Source: JAAUTT01 sp038213375
Lineage (GTDB): Bacteria > Bacteroidota > Bacteroidia > Bacteroidales > JAAUTT01
Length of the DNA stretch: 64,000 nucleotides
NCBI GenBank assembly: GCA_038213375.1
Contig: JBBQTB010000027.1
Location: forward strand, 8,135-72,134
Direction of reading: 5' to 3'
Position numbers and translations under genes: made by a program. Positions 42,723 through 51,248 of this stretch are shown here, one piece after another (within the stretch, counting starts at the first letter, position 1; each line of letters starts with the position of its first letter). The notes beneath the pieces were generated by a model that worked only from the letters and a program-made list of their open reading frames with translations, had not been told where the DNA came from and made no database searches.

Positions 42723-44234
42723 TTATTGACTAGTTTGGAAACGGGTTGAAATAGGACCATTTTCGAGCTTTAAAACACCGCGGGGACAAACAGATGCACA
42801 AATACCACAGCCAACACAGGAAGCCCGAACAATGTTTTCGCCACGTTGGGCATACGACCTTACATCGATGCCCATTTCGCAATAAGTTGAGCAATTCCCA
42901 CATGAAATACACTGTCCGCCATTGGTGGTTATCCGAAAACGCGATTTAAAGCGTTGTACAATTCCTATATAAGCCGATAACGGGCAACCAAAACGACACC
43001 AAACCCTGTTTCCCATTAATGGATAAAGACCTGTACCCGCAAATCCGGCAAAGATCATTCCTATAAAAAAGCCATAAGCATTTTGAAGCGAATCGGTTTT
43101 TATACCTGCTATTTCTGGTTTCCCTGAAAAGTATGAATATAAAGTAGACGCGGTCATTACAATTGCGAAAATTAAAACGGAATATATACTAATCCTTTCA
43201 ATACGCCATGCAGAGAGTTTTTTTGATGATAAATGCCGAAACGCATCGCCACCTGTTTCCGCTAAACCGCCGCATCCGCATACCCATGAACAATACCACC
43301 GTTTCCCCACAAAGTAGGTAATGACAGGTACTGCCACGGCAAACAATGTTATCCCCCATATTAATGCAAAATGGCCAAAACCTCCTGATGTTGACAGTTC
43401 ATGAATATGGGACTCGTAAAAGAAGTAATAATCTAATGGCCACATGTTTTTTAAATCGATGGAAGGCTGTTTAAAAAGCATGAGGATTTGCGGTATCAGG
43501 AAGGCAAAAATGGTTTGAAAAAACATAACAGAAATGGTGCGAATAAGATGGTAGCGACTATGCCGATACTTGATGATAAACTTAATGCCCAATACAAATA
43601 CGATTAACGTATAAAGTACTCCATACACAAACCAATTGCTGGAATGATGCCCACTAAGCAAAAGGCTTAAAGGTTCTGTTAAAATAATGGGTTCGGACAA
43701 TAAAGCAGGGTAATAATAAAATACGTAATAGAAGCCTACAAAATAGATAAAAAGGAAGGTAGCAAGCCAACCTCTGTTACTGAGTGCATTAAAAAACACA
43801 TTGTTATTGTTCATGGCACTTTCTTTTATACCTGGCAGCATAAACATGAAAGCTCCGATAATACCTAACCCGAAAATTAAAAATATGAACAGACTCTTAT
43901 ATTCGGTTACAAGCCCCAAACTGGAAGCAACTGCAACAGCCGAAACAATATCCGTTTTGCCCCATATTGTATTTGAATCATCATCGCTATTTGCGGATAC
44001 GTTATTTACATTCTCAAAGGCTGTATCCAACGTTTTTATTAAACCCAATTTAGAAAAATTATTGGTTAACAAATCGGGCGAATTTTTTTGTAATAGCTGT
44101 TGTTGTTCAGCAGATAAGCCAGTTTGTTCCAATATTGCCGGGGTAATTCGGTAATGATTTATAAACATGGAAGCGTTGAACAATGTAAAGGCAAATAGGA
44201 AGAATGCGAGGCCTGTTATTTTTATTGTTTTCAT
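42723..44234 (-). CDS. NapH/MauN-like membrane 4Fe-4S protein
   Basis: This protein of 503 residues has about eight membrane segments. Iron-sulfur motifs lie in the C-terminal third: WYCSWVCGCGGLAETGG, WCRFGCPLSAYIG, then two ferredoxin-type clusters, CISCGNCSTYC and CVGCGICASVCPRG. It resembles NapH, RdxA or CcoG-type electron-transfer proteins. It is encoded between the FAD oxidoreductase and the GT2 gene of the arsenosugar-type cluster. It may pass electrons from the quinone pool or periplasm to a cluster enzyme; the partner is unknown. Confidence 0.85.
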   Translation of the reverse strand: MKTIKITGLAFFLFAFTLFNASMFINHYRITPAILEQTGLSAEQQQLLQKNSPDLLTNNFSKLGLIKTLDTAFENVNNVSANSDDDSNTIWGKTDIVSAVAVASSLGLVTEYKSLFIFLIFGLGIIGAFMFMLPGIKESAMNNNNVFFNALSNRGWLATFLFIYFVGFYYVFYYYPALLSEPIILTEPLSLLLSGHHSSNWFVYGVLYTLIVFVLGIKFIIKYRHSRYHLIRTISVMFFQTIFAFLIPQILMLFKQPSIDLKNMWPLDYYFFYESHIHELSTSGGFGHFALIWGITLFAVAVPVITYFVGKRWYCSWVCGCGGLAETGGDAFRHLSSKKLSAWRIERISIYSVLIFAIVMTASTLYSYFSGKPEIAGIKTDSLQNAYGFFIGMIFAGFAGTGLYPLMGNRVWCRFGCPLSAYIGIVQRFKSRFRITTNGGQCISCGNCSTYCEMGIDVRSYAQRGENIVRASCVGCGICASVCPRGVLKLENGPISTRFQTSQ

Positions 44235-44252
44235 CGTTTTCCGATTTAAAAA

Positions 44253-45575
44253 TTAGAACAAAACTACTTCTCTTTTACCTTTCAATGTAAGGCTTTTGCC
44301 ATACTTTGAGTTGAAATCAGAAATAATAAGCTTTTCGTATGGGGAAGAGAATTCCGGGTCGAACATTGCGGCAGGAAGATGTTCTATCGCATATTCAACC
44401 GTGCGGTTTTCGGACAGCCAACGGTCAAATATTTCGTGGCGTAAGCGAATGCCCATTGCATTTGTTCCCAGAAGTAACCGGTTGTTTTTATCAAAATTCA
44501 GCCTGATGCTTTTAAAGCCATCGGGATGCAGCCAGAAAAAGCTTTCCTCGTTATCTTTTACTTTGTTCGAAACCCAACCATAAGTTTGATATTCAACATC
44601 GAGAAATTTAGCTGAATTGAACCAGTTACCAGGTTGGTAAATTGTTTCATTACCGCAAATAGTTTGAGCAACTGTTTCGCCCATAATCCGGCCCGTATAC
44701 CAAACTTGTTCAACAGGCTTACGGTTTAATGGCGGATTAAGGTGCTGAACACAATCGCCTATCGCATAAATCCCTGCAATATTTGTTTCGAGATATTCAT
44801 TTACGAAAATGCCACGGTCTGTTTCAATACCCGAACCTTTTAAAAATTCGATGTTGGGGCTCACCCCCACTGTTAAACCAACAAATTGGCAATGAAGTAC
44901 GGTTTCATCTTTTAAGGTTACAGAAGAAACCCTTCCCTGGCTATCGCCCGTAATTTCTTTAAGTTCAGTGTTTAACAACAAATTAATGTGATGTTTGCGG
45001 ATGAGCTTGTTAATCATTTCCGATTCTTCAGGGGGCATTATGGCGTTCCAAAAGCTTGATTCTCTCGCCAACATGGTAACTTCCACATCCTTTGAACGGA
45101 GCATCTCGGCCATTTCAATGCCTATAAGCCCTCCACCTGCAATAATTGCGTGCGTGGTATCTTTCGTATAGGTAAACATTGTATCAAGGTCTTGTTTGCT
45201 ACATAGCCCTTGCACGCCTTTTAAATCCTGACCAGGCCAGCCGAACTTATTCGATTTTGACCCGGTTGCAATTATTAAAACATCATAATTTACAGGGGAG
45301 TTGTTTTTCATAGCCAGTTCCTTCTTAGCAGTATCAACTGATACCACGTGGTCGAAAACGAGGTTAATCCTGTTTTTCTTCCAAAACCAGTTTTCGAAAG
45401 GCTGTGTATGTGCAAATTTCATGTGACCCATAAAAACATACATTAAGGCAGTTCGGCTGAAAAAATATTCTGTCTCCGAAGAAATGACGGTTAATTTATC
45501 ATTGCTTTTTTTGCGGATATTCCGGGCAGCCGTGATTCCAGAAATGCCATTTCCAATAATTACGATATTTTTCAT
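44253..45575 (-). CDS. FAD-dependent pyridine nucleotide-disulfide oxidoreductase-like protein
   Basis: This protein of about 440 residues starts KNIVIIGNGISGITAARNIR, an FAD dinucleotide-binding GxGxxG motif. A second Rossmann motif is THAIIAGGGLIGIEMAEML, and GIYAIGDCVQHLNPP closes the FAD site. No redox-active CxxxxC disulfide is seen, so it is more like ferredoxin/NADH or nitrite-type reductases. The ATG at 45575 overrides a longer TTG or upstream start that would overlap the neighbouring gene. It is 18 bases upstream of the membrane 4Fe-4S gene, suggesting a joint electron-transfer module. Confidence 0.87.
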   Translation of the reverse strand: MKNIVIIGNGISGITAARNIRKKSNDKLTVISSETEYFFSRTALMYVFMGHMKFAHTQPFENWFWKKNRINLVFDHVVSVDTAKKELAMKNNSPVNYDVLIIATGSKSNKFGWPGQDLKGVQGLCSKQDLDTMFTYTKDTTHAIIAGGGLIGIEMAEMLRSKDVEVTMLARESSFWNAIMPPEESEMINKLIRKHHINLLLNTELKEITGDSQGRVSSVTLKDETVLHCQFVGLTVGVSPNIEFLKGSGIETDRGIFVNEYLETNIAGIYAIGDCVQHLNPPLNRKPVEQVWYTGRIMGETVAQTICGNETIYQPGNWFNSAKFLDVEYQTYGWVSNKVKDNEESFFWLHPDGFKSIRLNFDKNNRLLLGTNAMGIRLRHEIFDRWLSENRTVEYAIEHLPAAMFDPEFSSPYEKLIISDFNSKYGKSLTLKGKREVVLF

Positions 45576-45577
45576 AG

Positions 45578-46267
45578 TTACCGTATTGTTTTTTGGTAAA
45601 AGGTACACAATTTTGGCTGAGAAAAGCCGAGGCTATACATGAGGTGTATTAATCCAAAAAGAAGTTGCAGCTTAAACACTCCGTTTTCGGCATATCGCCT
45701 TGATGATGTAGTGACGTAACCGGGTAGTATTATAAATTTTCCTTCCTTTTTAAGGCGGGAAATAATTTCGATATCTTCCATAATACGAAAATCGGGTCGA
45801 AAGCCATGTATTTTTCGGAATGTTTCGGTGAATATAAACAACGATTGGTCGCCCCCACGACAAATTCTATAATCGAAGCGAGTCATCCAGCTAAAAAAAC
45901 GCAGAAACCACCCCTGTTTATCCCATTTCATTCGAAAGCATCCTGATACGCAGTTATTCTTAGTAGCTTCAATAATGGACGCATCAAAATTAGAAGGTGG
46001 AAAACTGTCGGCATGAAGAAAATAAAGAATATCACCTGCTGCATTAGCCGACCCTGTATTCATTTGGTACGCCCGGCCTCTTTGTTCAGAGACCAATGTA
46101 ATTACCCCGTGCTCTTTGGCTACCGATAATGTATTGTCGGCACTCTGCCCATCCACCACGATAATTTCTTTTATATTTGCTTGTTTACTATTGGCTTTCA
46201 AGTATCCGATAAGATTTCCTATACCCTTGGATTCATTTAAAACAGGAATTATAATGCTTATTTTCAT
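45578..46267 (-). CDS. TIGR04283-type arsenosugar biosynthesis glycosyltransferase
   Basis: This GT2 family protein has about 229 residues from ATG 46267 (MKISIIIPVLNESKGIGNLI). Motifs are EIIVVDGQSADNTLSVA, SEQRGRAYQMNTGSANAAGD and ILYFLHADSFPPSNFD. The RGRAxQMNxG and LHADS blocks are the TIGR04283 signature, a family found next to ArsS. It probably transfers a sugar during arsenosugar assembly. The last codons abut the FAD oxidoreductase start. Confidence 0.88.
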   Translation of the reverse strand: MKISIIIPVLNESKGIGNLIGYLKANSKQANIKEIIVVDGQSADNTLSVAKEHGVITLVSEQRGRAYQMNTGSANAAGDILYFLHADSFPPSNFDASIIEATKNNCVSGCFRMKWDKQGWFLRFFSWMTRFDYRICRGGDQSLFIFTETFRKIHGFRPDFRIMEDIEIISRLKKEGKFIILPGYVTTSSRRYAENGVFKLQLLFGLIHLMYSLGFSQPKLCTFYQKTIR

Positions 46268-46289
46268 TTGATTGTGGGAATGGGTTGAG

Positions 46290-46910
46290 TTAAGTGTTAA
46301 TGCTATTTGCAATTTTTAACAGGTCGGCATATTTTTTTACATCTTCGATATTGTCAACATCGTTTAGCGGCTCAAGTACTTTGTAATTAAAACCTAATGA
46401 TTCGATTACACGAATGGTCTTGTTGAAAACAGAATCGGTACTCCAATTTATATTTTCAAATAATTCGGAAGTTAATTTATTCATTCCCAATAAATAATAA
46501 CCTCCGTCGAAAGCAGGGCCAATAACAATATCTGAATCCTTTAATGAATCGAATGCTTTTTGAATGATTTGGGGCGTGAGTTCATAATTATCACTTCCAA
46601 TAATTATAATGCTTTGGAAGTTATTGCCAAAACCTTGTTGAAAGGCATTTTTCATTTTTTCGCCTAAATCATCGCCGTTTTGTAAGAACTTCAAATGACT
46701 ACAGTTTAAATCATTAATGTAGTCAGGGGTATTGTTTGAAAAGAAAACAGCTTTGGTACATGTCAAAGGTTCAATCGTTTCAAACGTGTGTCTGAGCAAT
46801 TCTTTGTATATTTTAAGTGCTTTTCTATCCCCAATAGTCTTGGCAATTCTTGTTTTTACTTTGCCTAATTCGGCATTTCTGACAAAGACCATTAATAAGT
46901 GATTCGGCAT
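46290..46910 (-). CDS. TIGR04282/DUF2064 arsenosugar biosynthesis glycosyltransferase
   Basis: This protein of 206 residues has LLMVFVRNAELGKVKTRIAK at the N terminus, followed by GDDLGEKMKNAFQQGFG, IIIIGSDNYELTPQII and DIVIGPAFDGGYYLLGMN. These are the hallmarks of the DUF2064/TIGR04282 nucleotidyl- or glycosyltransferase family. GSD and GPAxDGGYYL are the sugar-nucleotide binding loops. It is paired with TIGR04283 in many ArsS loci. It overlaps the region just upstream of the TIGR04283 start. Confidence 0.88.
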   Translation of the reverse strand: MPNHLLMVFVRNAELGKVKTRIAKTIGDRKALKIYKELLRHTFETIEPLTCTKAVFFSNNTPDYINDLNCSHLKFLQNGDDLGEKMKNAFQQGFGNNFQSIIIIGSDNYELTPQIIQKAFDSLKDSDIVIGPAFDGGYYLLGMNKLTSELFENINWSTDSVFNKTIRVIESLGFNYKVLEPLNDVDNIEDVKKYADLLKIANSINT

Positions 46911-46921
46911 TTAGTTGAAAT

Positions 46922-47971
46922 TTATGAAGTAGCACCACCGCAACTCGACCCGGCACCTGCAGTGCAGCCATAACAATGTTGCGATACCCTAACCTCTCTT
47001 TTAAGCAAATAATCAAAATCAAATTGGGAAATATGTGCTTTTTCGCCTTTATTGACTTTCAAATCAAGCATTTGATTGAAGTCGCAATCGTACAGATAGC
47101 CATCCCAGCTTACAGAAATCATGCTCAAGCACATAACACCCATAACAGCTGCCGGATTAAAAGCACTTACAAGGCTTTCGACATACGAAACATAATTATC
47201 CGTTTTAAGTAGGTAGTCGAGAAACCTGCTCACAGGCATGTTAGTGATGGTATACAGATTATTAAATGAAATATCGTACTTGCTTTTTAATTCTCTTTTA
47301 AACTGACCCTCTAACGTTTTTTGAGAACCCGGTAAGAATGCCCCTGCCGGATTATATACCAAATGGAGTGTTAAACCATCGGAATCGGTTCCATATCCAA
47401 CTGCATTAAGCATTTTCAATACTTTTATTGAAATATCAAAAGTGCCATACCCTCTCATACTATCGGTACGCTGGGCGTTATAAAAAGGCAATGATGACAC
47501 TACCTCAACCTGGTTGTTGGCAAAGAATTGCGGCAAGTCGCGATATTTGGGGTCTGAAAGAACAACTGTAAGGTTGCAGCGCACAATTACACGCTTGTTT
47601 AATTGCCTGCATTCCTGAACAAACCATCTGAAATTTGTGTTCATTTCGGGAGCTCCACCCGTTAAGTCAACCGTTGAAATGTTATGGTTCTTTAGCACAT
47701 GTAAGCAATGCTCCAGCATTTCCCTGCTCATTAATTCTGTACGCTTAGGACCTGCATTTACATGGCAATGGTTACATGTTTGGTTGCATAATTTGCCTAA
47801 ATTTATTTGCAACACATCAATACCAGCAGGTTTAAATTGGTTTATTCCTTCGCTTATTAACTTGTCTTTAAACATTGGGATAGCGCCAGTTCTTGATGGC
47901 AAATCATCCAACATACGAACTTGTTGAGCAATATCATCTGCTATGCTGTGGTAATTATCGTTAATTTCCAT
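46922..47971 (-). CDS. arsS: Arsenosugar biosynthesis radical SAM protein ArsS
   Basis: This protein of about 349 residues from ATG 47971 has the radical SAM cluster LCNQTCNHCHVNAGPKR (CX3CX2C), a TGGAPEMN loop, and the ArsS C-terminal cysteine block HCYGCTAGAGSSCGGA. ArsS transfers a 5'-deoxyadenosyl group to dimethylated arsenic, the first step to oxo-arsenosugars. Some family members contain selenocysteine in that tail, but all positions here are Cys codons. It lies between TIGR04282 and the CxxC peroxidase-like gene. Family identity is strong; the product in this organism is inferred. Confidence 0.92.
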   Translation of the reverse strand: MEINDNYHSIADDIAQQVRMLDDLPSRTGAIPMFKDKLISEGINQFKPAGIDVLQINLGKLCNQTCNHCHVNAGPKRTELMSREMLEHCLHVLKNHNISTVDLTGGAPEMNTNFRWFVQECRQLNKRVIVRCNLTVVLSDPKYRDLPQFFANNQVEVVSSLPFYNAQRTDSMRGYGTFDISIKVLKMLNAVGYGTDSDGLTLHLVYNPAGAFLPGSQKTLEGQFKRELKSKYDISFNNLYTITNMPVSRFLDYLLKTDNYVSYVESLVSAFNPAAVMGVMCLSMISVSWDGYLYDCDFNQMLDLKVNKGEKAHISQFDFDYLLKREVRVSQHCYGCTAGAGSSCGGATS

Positions 47972-47981
47972 ATACAAAAAA

Positions 47982-48317
47982 TCACATTAATACTTCCTTA
48001 ACTTTATTCATCATCTGGACACTATGTGCCAACAATGCGCCACCTTTTATGGCTGCTGCCACATGCACGGCCTCCATCATTTGCTCTTCGGTGTAGCCTT
48101 TTTGAAGCGAATCGGTGGTATACGCATCAATGCAATAGGGGCACTGTACCGCATGGGCGACAGCTAACGCAATCAGCGATTTCTCCCGCTCACTTAAAGC
48201 TCCTTCTTTAAAAACTTCGCCATAGTACTCAAAAAACTTATCGGCCAATGGTTTTTGAAATTCGCCGATTTTACCAAATTTTTTTAGGTCTTCGGGATTG
48301 TAGTACGTTTTTTCCAT
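47982..48317 (-). CDS. Arsenosugar-associated carboxymuconolactone decarboxylase/AhpD-like protein
   Basis: This all-helical AhpD-fold protein has 111 residues, with the CxxC motif in ALAVAHAVQCPYCIDAYTTD and downstream helix MMEAVHVAAAIKGGALLAHSVQ. It matches the peroxidase-like family found with ArsS. The CPYC pair suggests thiol-based reduction. It is the first gene of the minus-strand arsenosugar run, 10 bases before arsS; the upstream 185 bases have no gene and presumably carry the promoter. Confidence 0.88.
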   Translation of the reverse strand: MEKTYYNPEDLKKFGKIGEFQKPLADKFFEYYGEVFKEGALSEREKSLIALAVAHAVQCPYCIDAYTTDSLQKGYTEEQMMEAVHVAAAIKGGALLAHSVQMMNKVKEVLM

Positions 48318-48502
48318 TTTCAGTTTTATTAGTATTATTAATTTTGATTTAATGGCAGCGTAACAACAAAACCCTGCCGAATCTCTGTTTAATTCAATTC
48401 CATCAAAAGGTAAACTACACCAAAGTCATTAAATATACCGTAGTAATTTTTAACAACCTCTATCATTTGACTATTTTTTTGAGTTTGTGTTACTTCTTTT
48501 AG

Positions 48503-49246
48503 TTATTCATTTAAAGACCAGTTGTAATCTAAATAACTGATTTTTGGATTTGGGTTGATTTTGGTTTTAGCATATTGGTTTAAAAAACTGATGATATTTT
48601 CACTTTTGGTAAAATCATTGCTAAACCACTTAAAAATGGCTGATATGGCTACTGAATTGGCCGATATATTATTCCGGAAACTATCATTCACAAACCTGAT
48701 CGCTGCCTGATTCAATTGATCATCGAGTTTTGAAGGCTGGTATGCTTCGTTAAGTAATTGCGGACAGGATTTGGATGCACAGTTTATTGCAAAATGGATG
48801 CGTGGGTCGTAAAATTTTTTTCGGAGAATTTTATGTTCAATATAGTCGAGCGAGTATGTTTTATCTGCAATTTGAATAAACTCTTTTTTCCATGGATATT
48901 TTAAAATACCGCCAATGTCTTTAATACTTTTTACCGGGTAATGATTTACTACCAACTCGATTGTAAAGCCATTATAAGCATTAATCCAAAAGGTTTTTTG
49001 CTCATTTACAGTCCATTTGTCGTTTGGGGGCGATGTTCTAAGCACCGAAAGATATGTTTCCAATTCGGCTTTATTCTGTTTGATGGCTTTATAGTTTACC
49101 TGGCCTGTTGCCGAAACGTATTTTTTAAGCAAAGCAGTCCATAATTCATGCGATGGAGGCTTCACTTCATTTACATTAGCGGTGTGCTCCTGGCATGAAC
49201 ATTGAAAAGTAAATAATATGAGGATTAACATTAAAATAGTTCTCAA
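48503..49246 (-). CDS. DUF547 family exported protein
   Basis: This protein of about 247 residues contains TVNEQKTFWINAYNGFTIELVV, IEHKILRKKFYDPRIHFAINCASKSCPQL and NEAYQPSKLDDQLNQAAIRFVND, the DUF547 signature with conserved His and Cys residues. The N terminus is hydrophobic with a Cys-rich QCSCQ, consistent with a lipoprotein. The start may be TTG 49246, which gives a charged n-region, or ATG 49231. DUF547 genes commonly flank ArsS loci, so it may belong with the preceding cluster. Function unknown. Confidence 0.83.
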   Translation of the reverse strand: MRTILMLILILFTFQCSCQEHTANVNEVKPPSHELWTALLKKYVSATGQVNYKAIKQNKAELETYLSVLRTSPPNDKWTVNEQKTFWINAYNGFTIELVVNHYPVKSIKDIGGILKYPWKKEFIQIADKTYSLDYIEHKILRKKFYDPRIHFAINCASKSCPQLLNEAYQPSKLDDQLNQAAIRFVNDSFRNNISANSVAISAIFKWFSNDFTKSENIISFLNQYAKTKINPNPKISYLDYNWSLNE

Positions 49247-49279
49247 AGATATTTTATATTAGATCCTAAAATTTTGTTT

Positions 49280-49471
49280 TTATTCTTCAATCTGCATTGA
49301 AGGGCATTTTACCGAACCGTAGGAGCAAAATACACAGCAATCGCCAGACTTAGGTTTTAAAATTGTTTTGCAATTTTTGCACTCGTAAAAATATTGACAA
49401 CTATCTGTGGGCATTTCTTCGTTTGTGGAAAATCCGCAATGTGGGCAGGTAATTTTGGATTGTGTTATCAT
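49280..49471 (-). CDS. GDCCVxC-domain small zinc-ribbon protein
   Basis: This protein of 63 residues has eight or more cysteines, arranged as CPHCGFST, CQYFYECKNCKTILKPKSGDCCVFCSYGSVKCP. The KSGDCCVFC block is the diagnostic GDCCVxC motif of a small family often found with heavy-metal or organometal genes. It probably binds metal or metalloid. It starts 33 bases upstream of the DUF547 gene on the same strand and may be cotranscribed. Confidence 0.85.
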   Translation of the reverse strand: MITQSKITCPHCGFSTNEEMPTDSCQYFYECKNCKTILKPKSGDCCVFCSYGSVKCPSMQIEE

Positions 49472-49675
49472 CTTAAATTATTTGCTTATTTAAGTTGAAT
49501 CGTTATTTGGTAAAATGTACTAGCGAAAACCAATGCCGTGTATCGGAATAAACATTCTTTATTCTCAATCCGGTAAGTATTGCAAAAAAGGAATTACGTG
49601 TTGCATCTAAATCATTAGCGGTACTTTAAGGAAATTCAGCGGAATTATACGGAAACATAAATTTTCAGTACAGAA

Positions 49676-49897
49676 TTACGGTCGTGTCCGATGCAATATC
49701 ATCTCTATCCATTCTAGATATTTGAGCCATTTTGCCGGTAAGCTTTTTGCTTTTGGGATATGCCCTCCACGAGGTTCAGATTGCATCTGCCATCCATTAT
49801 ATGAATCAACAGGACGAATGTCAATTATTTTAACGTCCGGTTCTCCCAAATTAGCCAAAAGTTTGTTTGTTGATACGTCAATTATAGGTTTAAACAT
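49676..49897 (-). pseudogene. Truncated rhodanese-like sulfurtransferase
   Basis: This 73-residue frame starts MFKPIIDVSTNKLLANLGEP and runs through KIIDIRPVDSYNGWQ to GGHIPKAKSLPAKWLKYLEW, which matches the N-terminal part of a rhodanese domain. It ends before any active-site loop with Cys. Rhodaneses of this kind are much longer. It is likely a truncated remnant, although a short separate protein cannot be excluded. No continuation was found in the 204 bases after its stop. Confidence 0.6.
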
Positions 49898-49939
49898 ACA
49901 AATGACTTATATTGATGAGTATTAGCGGATACTATGCTA

Positions 49940-50224
49940 TTAATCTTGAACGATTTGAATACCCTTCCAGAAAGCGATACGACCTTTAATTGATTTTGCG
50001 AGTTCTGTCGGATCCCTATAAAACCATGCTGCATCCGTATTGTTTTCACCATCTACTTCTATGCTATAATAAGATGCAATACCTTTCCAGTGACAGGTTG
50101 TATGTGTATTACTTTCTTTCAAAAACTCCTTATTTACAGAACTTTCAGGAAAATAAATATTGTTCTCAATATTTACCACATCTTTGCTTTCGGCAATGAC
50201 TTTGCCATTCCAAATTGCTTTCAT
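49940..50224 (-). CDS. DUF427 family protein
   Basis: This protein of 94 residues contains IYFPESSVNKEFLKES, THTTCHWKGIASYYSIEVDG and DAAWFYRDPTELAKSIKGRIAFW. The TxC-WKG-AxYY and DAAW-Y-P blocks define DUF427. The family is a small beta-rich cytoplasmic protein of unknown function, sometimes linked to stress. It is intact and of normal length. Confidence 0.9.
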   Translation of the reverse strand: MKAIWNGKVIAESKDVVNIENNIYFPESSVNKEFLKESNTHTTCHWKGIASYYSIEVDGENNTDAAWFYRDPTELAKSIKGRIAFWKGIQIVQD

Positions 50225-50262
50225 AATTGAAATGTTTTAAAAATTAATTTTTTACTTGAAGA

Positions 50263-50421
50263 TTATTTATTTACCATCACGGTCATGAGCTTAAATATTG
50301 GAACCTTTTGACCTATCGCCAGTCCTTTTTCATATTCCACCTTTCGATAATTATTTTCAAGCGCAAACATAGTATGAAGATGAAATAATGTTAGAATGCT
50401 TATAAATATTATTTTTATCAT
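50263..50421 (-). CDS. Short exported peptide resembling the start of a redoxin protein
   Basis: A complete 52-codon frame starts ATG 50421 with a Sec signal (MIKIIFISILTLFHLHTMFA) and ends TAA at 50263. The residues GLAIGQKVPIFKLM resemble the first strand of AhpC/TSA-type redoxin domains ('IGQKAPDF-L'), after which the sequence ends. It may be the 5' remnant of a truncated redoxin gene. Too short to be sure it is expressed. Confidence 0.4.
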   Translation of the reverse strand: MIKIIFISILTLFHLHTMFALENNYRKVEYEKGLAIGQKVPIFKLMTVMVNK

Positions 50422-50492
50422 ATAAATGAACATTTAGATAACAATAGTTCGGTAAATTTTTAGGGTTAAGTAATTAATTAAAAATAAACACG

Positions 50493-50534
50493 TTGATATA
50501 CATTGAAATATATTTTTATTTCAATGTATATCAA
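50493..50534. terminator. Long perfect inverted repeat (17 bp)
   Basis: ttgatatacattgaaat pairs without mismatch with atttcaatgtatatcaa around an 8-base loop. It lies in the 232-base gap downstream of the P460 gene. The stem is AT-rich and lacks a strong T-run, so it could be a terminator or a regulatory hairpin. Confidence 0.5.
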
Positions 50535-50653
50535 ACTTTATATATATTTAATTATCAATAGTGTTATAGAAAATAATAACAAAGTGTTGAATTAAGTTAA
50601 ACAATTTAAACGATAAATACTCAAAAATAGAAAATGCAACATACTCTGTGAAG

Positions 50654-51166
50654 TTACTTTGAAAAGACATAATCGTGTGAAGCTCCAGCATGACAGCTAA
50701 TGCACATGCCTCCCATTAAGCTGGCACCTCGCATAGCCATACCAGCATTGTCTTTTGCAATGGCTCCTGCTGAAGTGAGAACGAAATATTCCCAATCGCC
50801 TTTTCCGGGATTGAAATTATTACCACGTTTTACCATTCCTAACACCTCATTTACACTTAATCCGGGATTGTAAGAATGCTTAACTATAATTGTTCCAATT
50901 GAGTATTTTCCGTTTATTGGATTTTCACCGTTTTTGAAATAAACCTTGCGGGTAACGGAGCTGTCATTATTTGCATGTGCAAAAGTTCCCAATAAAGGGT
51001 CTGGTCCATGGTATGTTTTGTCGTTGGACCAACTCATGAAAGAGCTGAAAGAATTATTGTCTGCAATAAATTCTGAAGTGGTTGAGCTGTCTTTCTTGCA
51101 GGATTGAATGCCTACAATACCGGAAAAAATCAGAATGGCTAATGTTACTTTAGAAATTGGTTTCAT
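50654..51166 (-). CDS. Cytochrome P460-family heme lipoprotein
   Basis: From ATG 51166 the protein has about 170 residues. The N terminus MKPISKVTLAILIFSGIVGIQSC has a lipoprotein signal ending GIQSC. The C-terminal CISCHAGASHDYVF is the c-type heme CxxCH motif, and RKVYFKN and KGDWEYFVLTSAG match the P460 domain. Cytochrome P460 proteins oxidise hydroxylamine or nitric oxide in nitrifiers and methanotrophs; in Bacteroidota the role is unclear. It lies downstream of an ECF sigma/anti-sigma pair. Confidence 0.85.
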   Translation of the reverse strand: MKPISKVTLAILIFSGIVGIQSCKKDSSTTSEFIADNNSFSSFMSWSNDKTYHGPDPLLGTFAHANNDSSVTRKVYFKNGENPINGKYSIGTIIVKHSYNPGLSVNEVLGMVKRGNNFNPGKGDWEYFVLTSAGAIAKDNAGMAMRGASLMGGMCISCHAGASHDYVFSK

Positions 51167-51248
51167 AAGAATTGATTTTAGGTTACTATTTATATCTTTC
51201 AAATAAATAGTCGTACAAAAAATCAATTCCTTACAAGATTTAGATTTT

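Noticed and set aside
46922..47971. Selenocysteine in ArsS, as seen in some family members
   Set aside because: The C-terminal motif positions are all cysteine codons and there is no in-frame TGA before the real stop.
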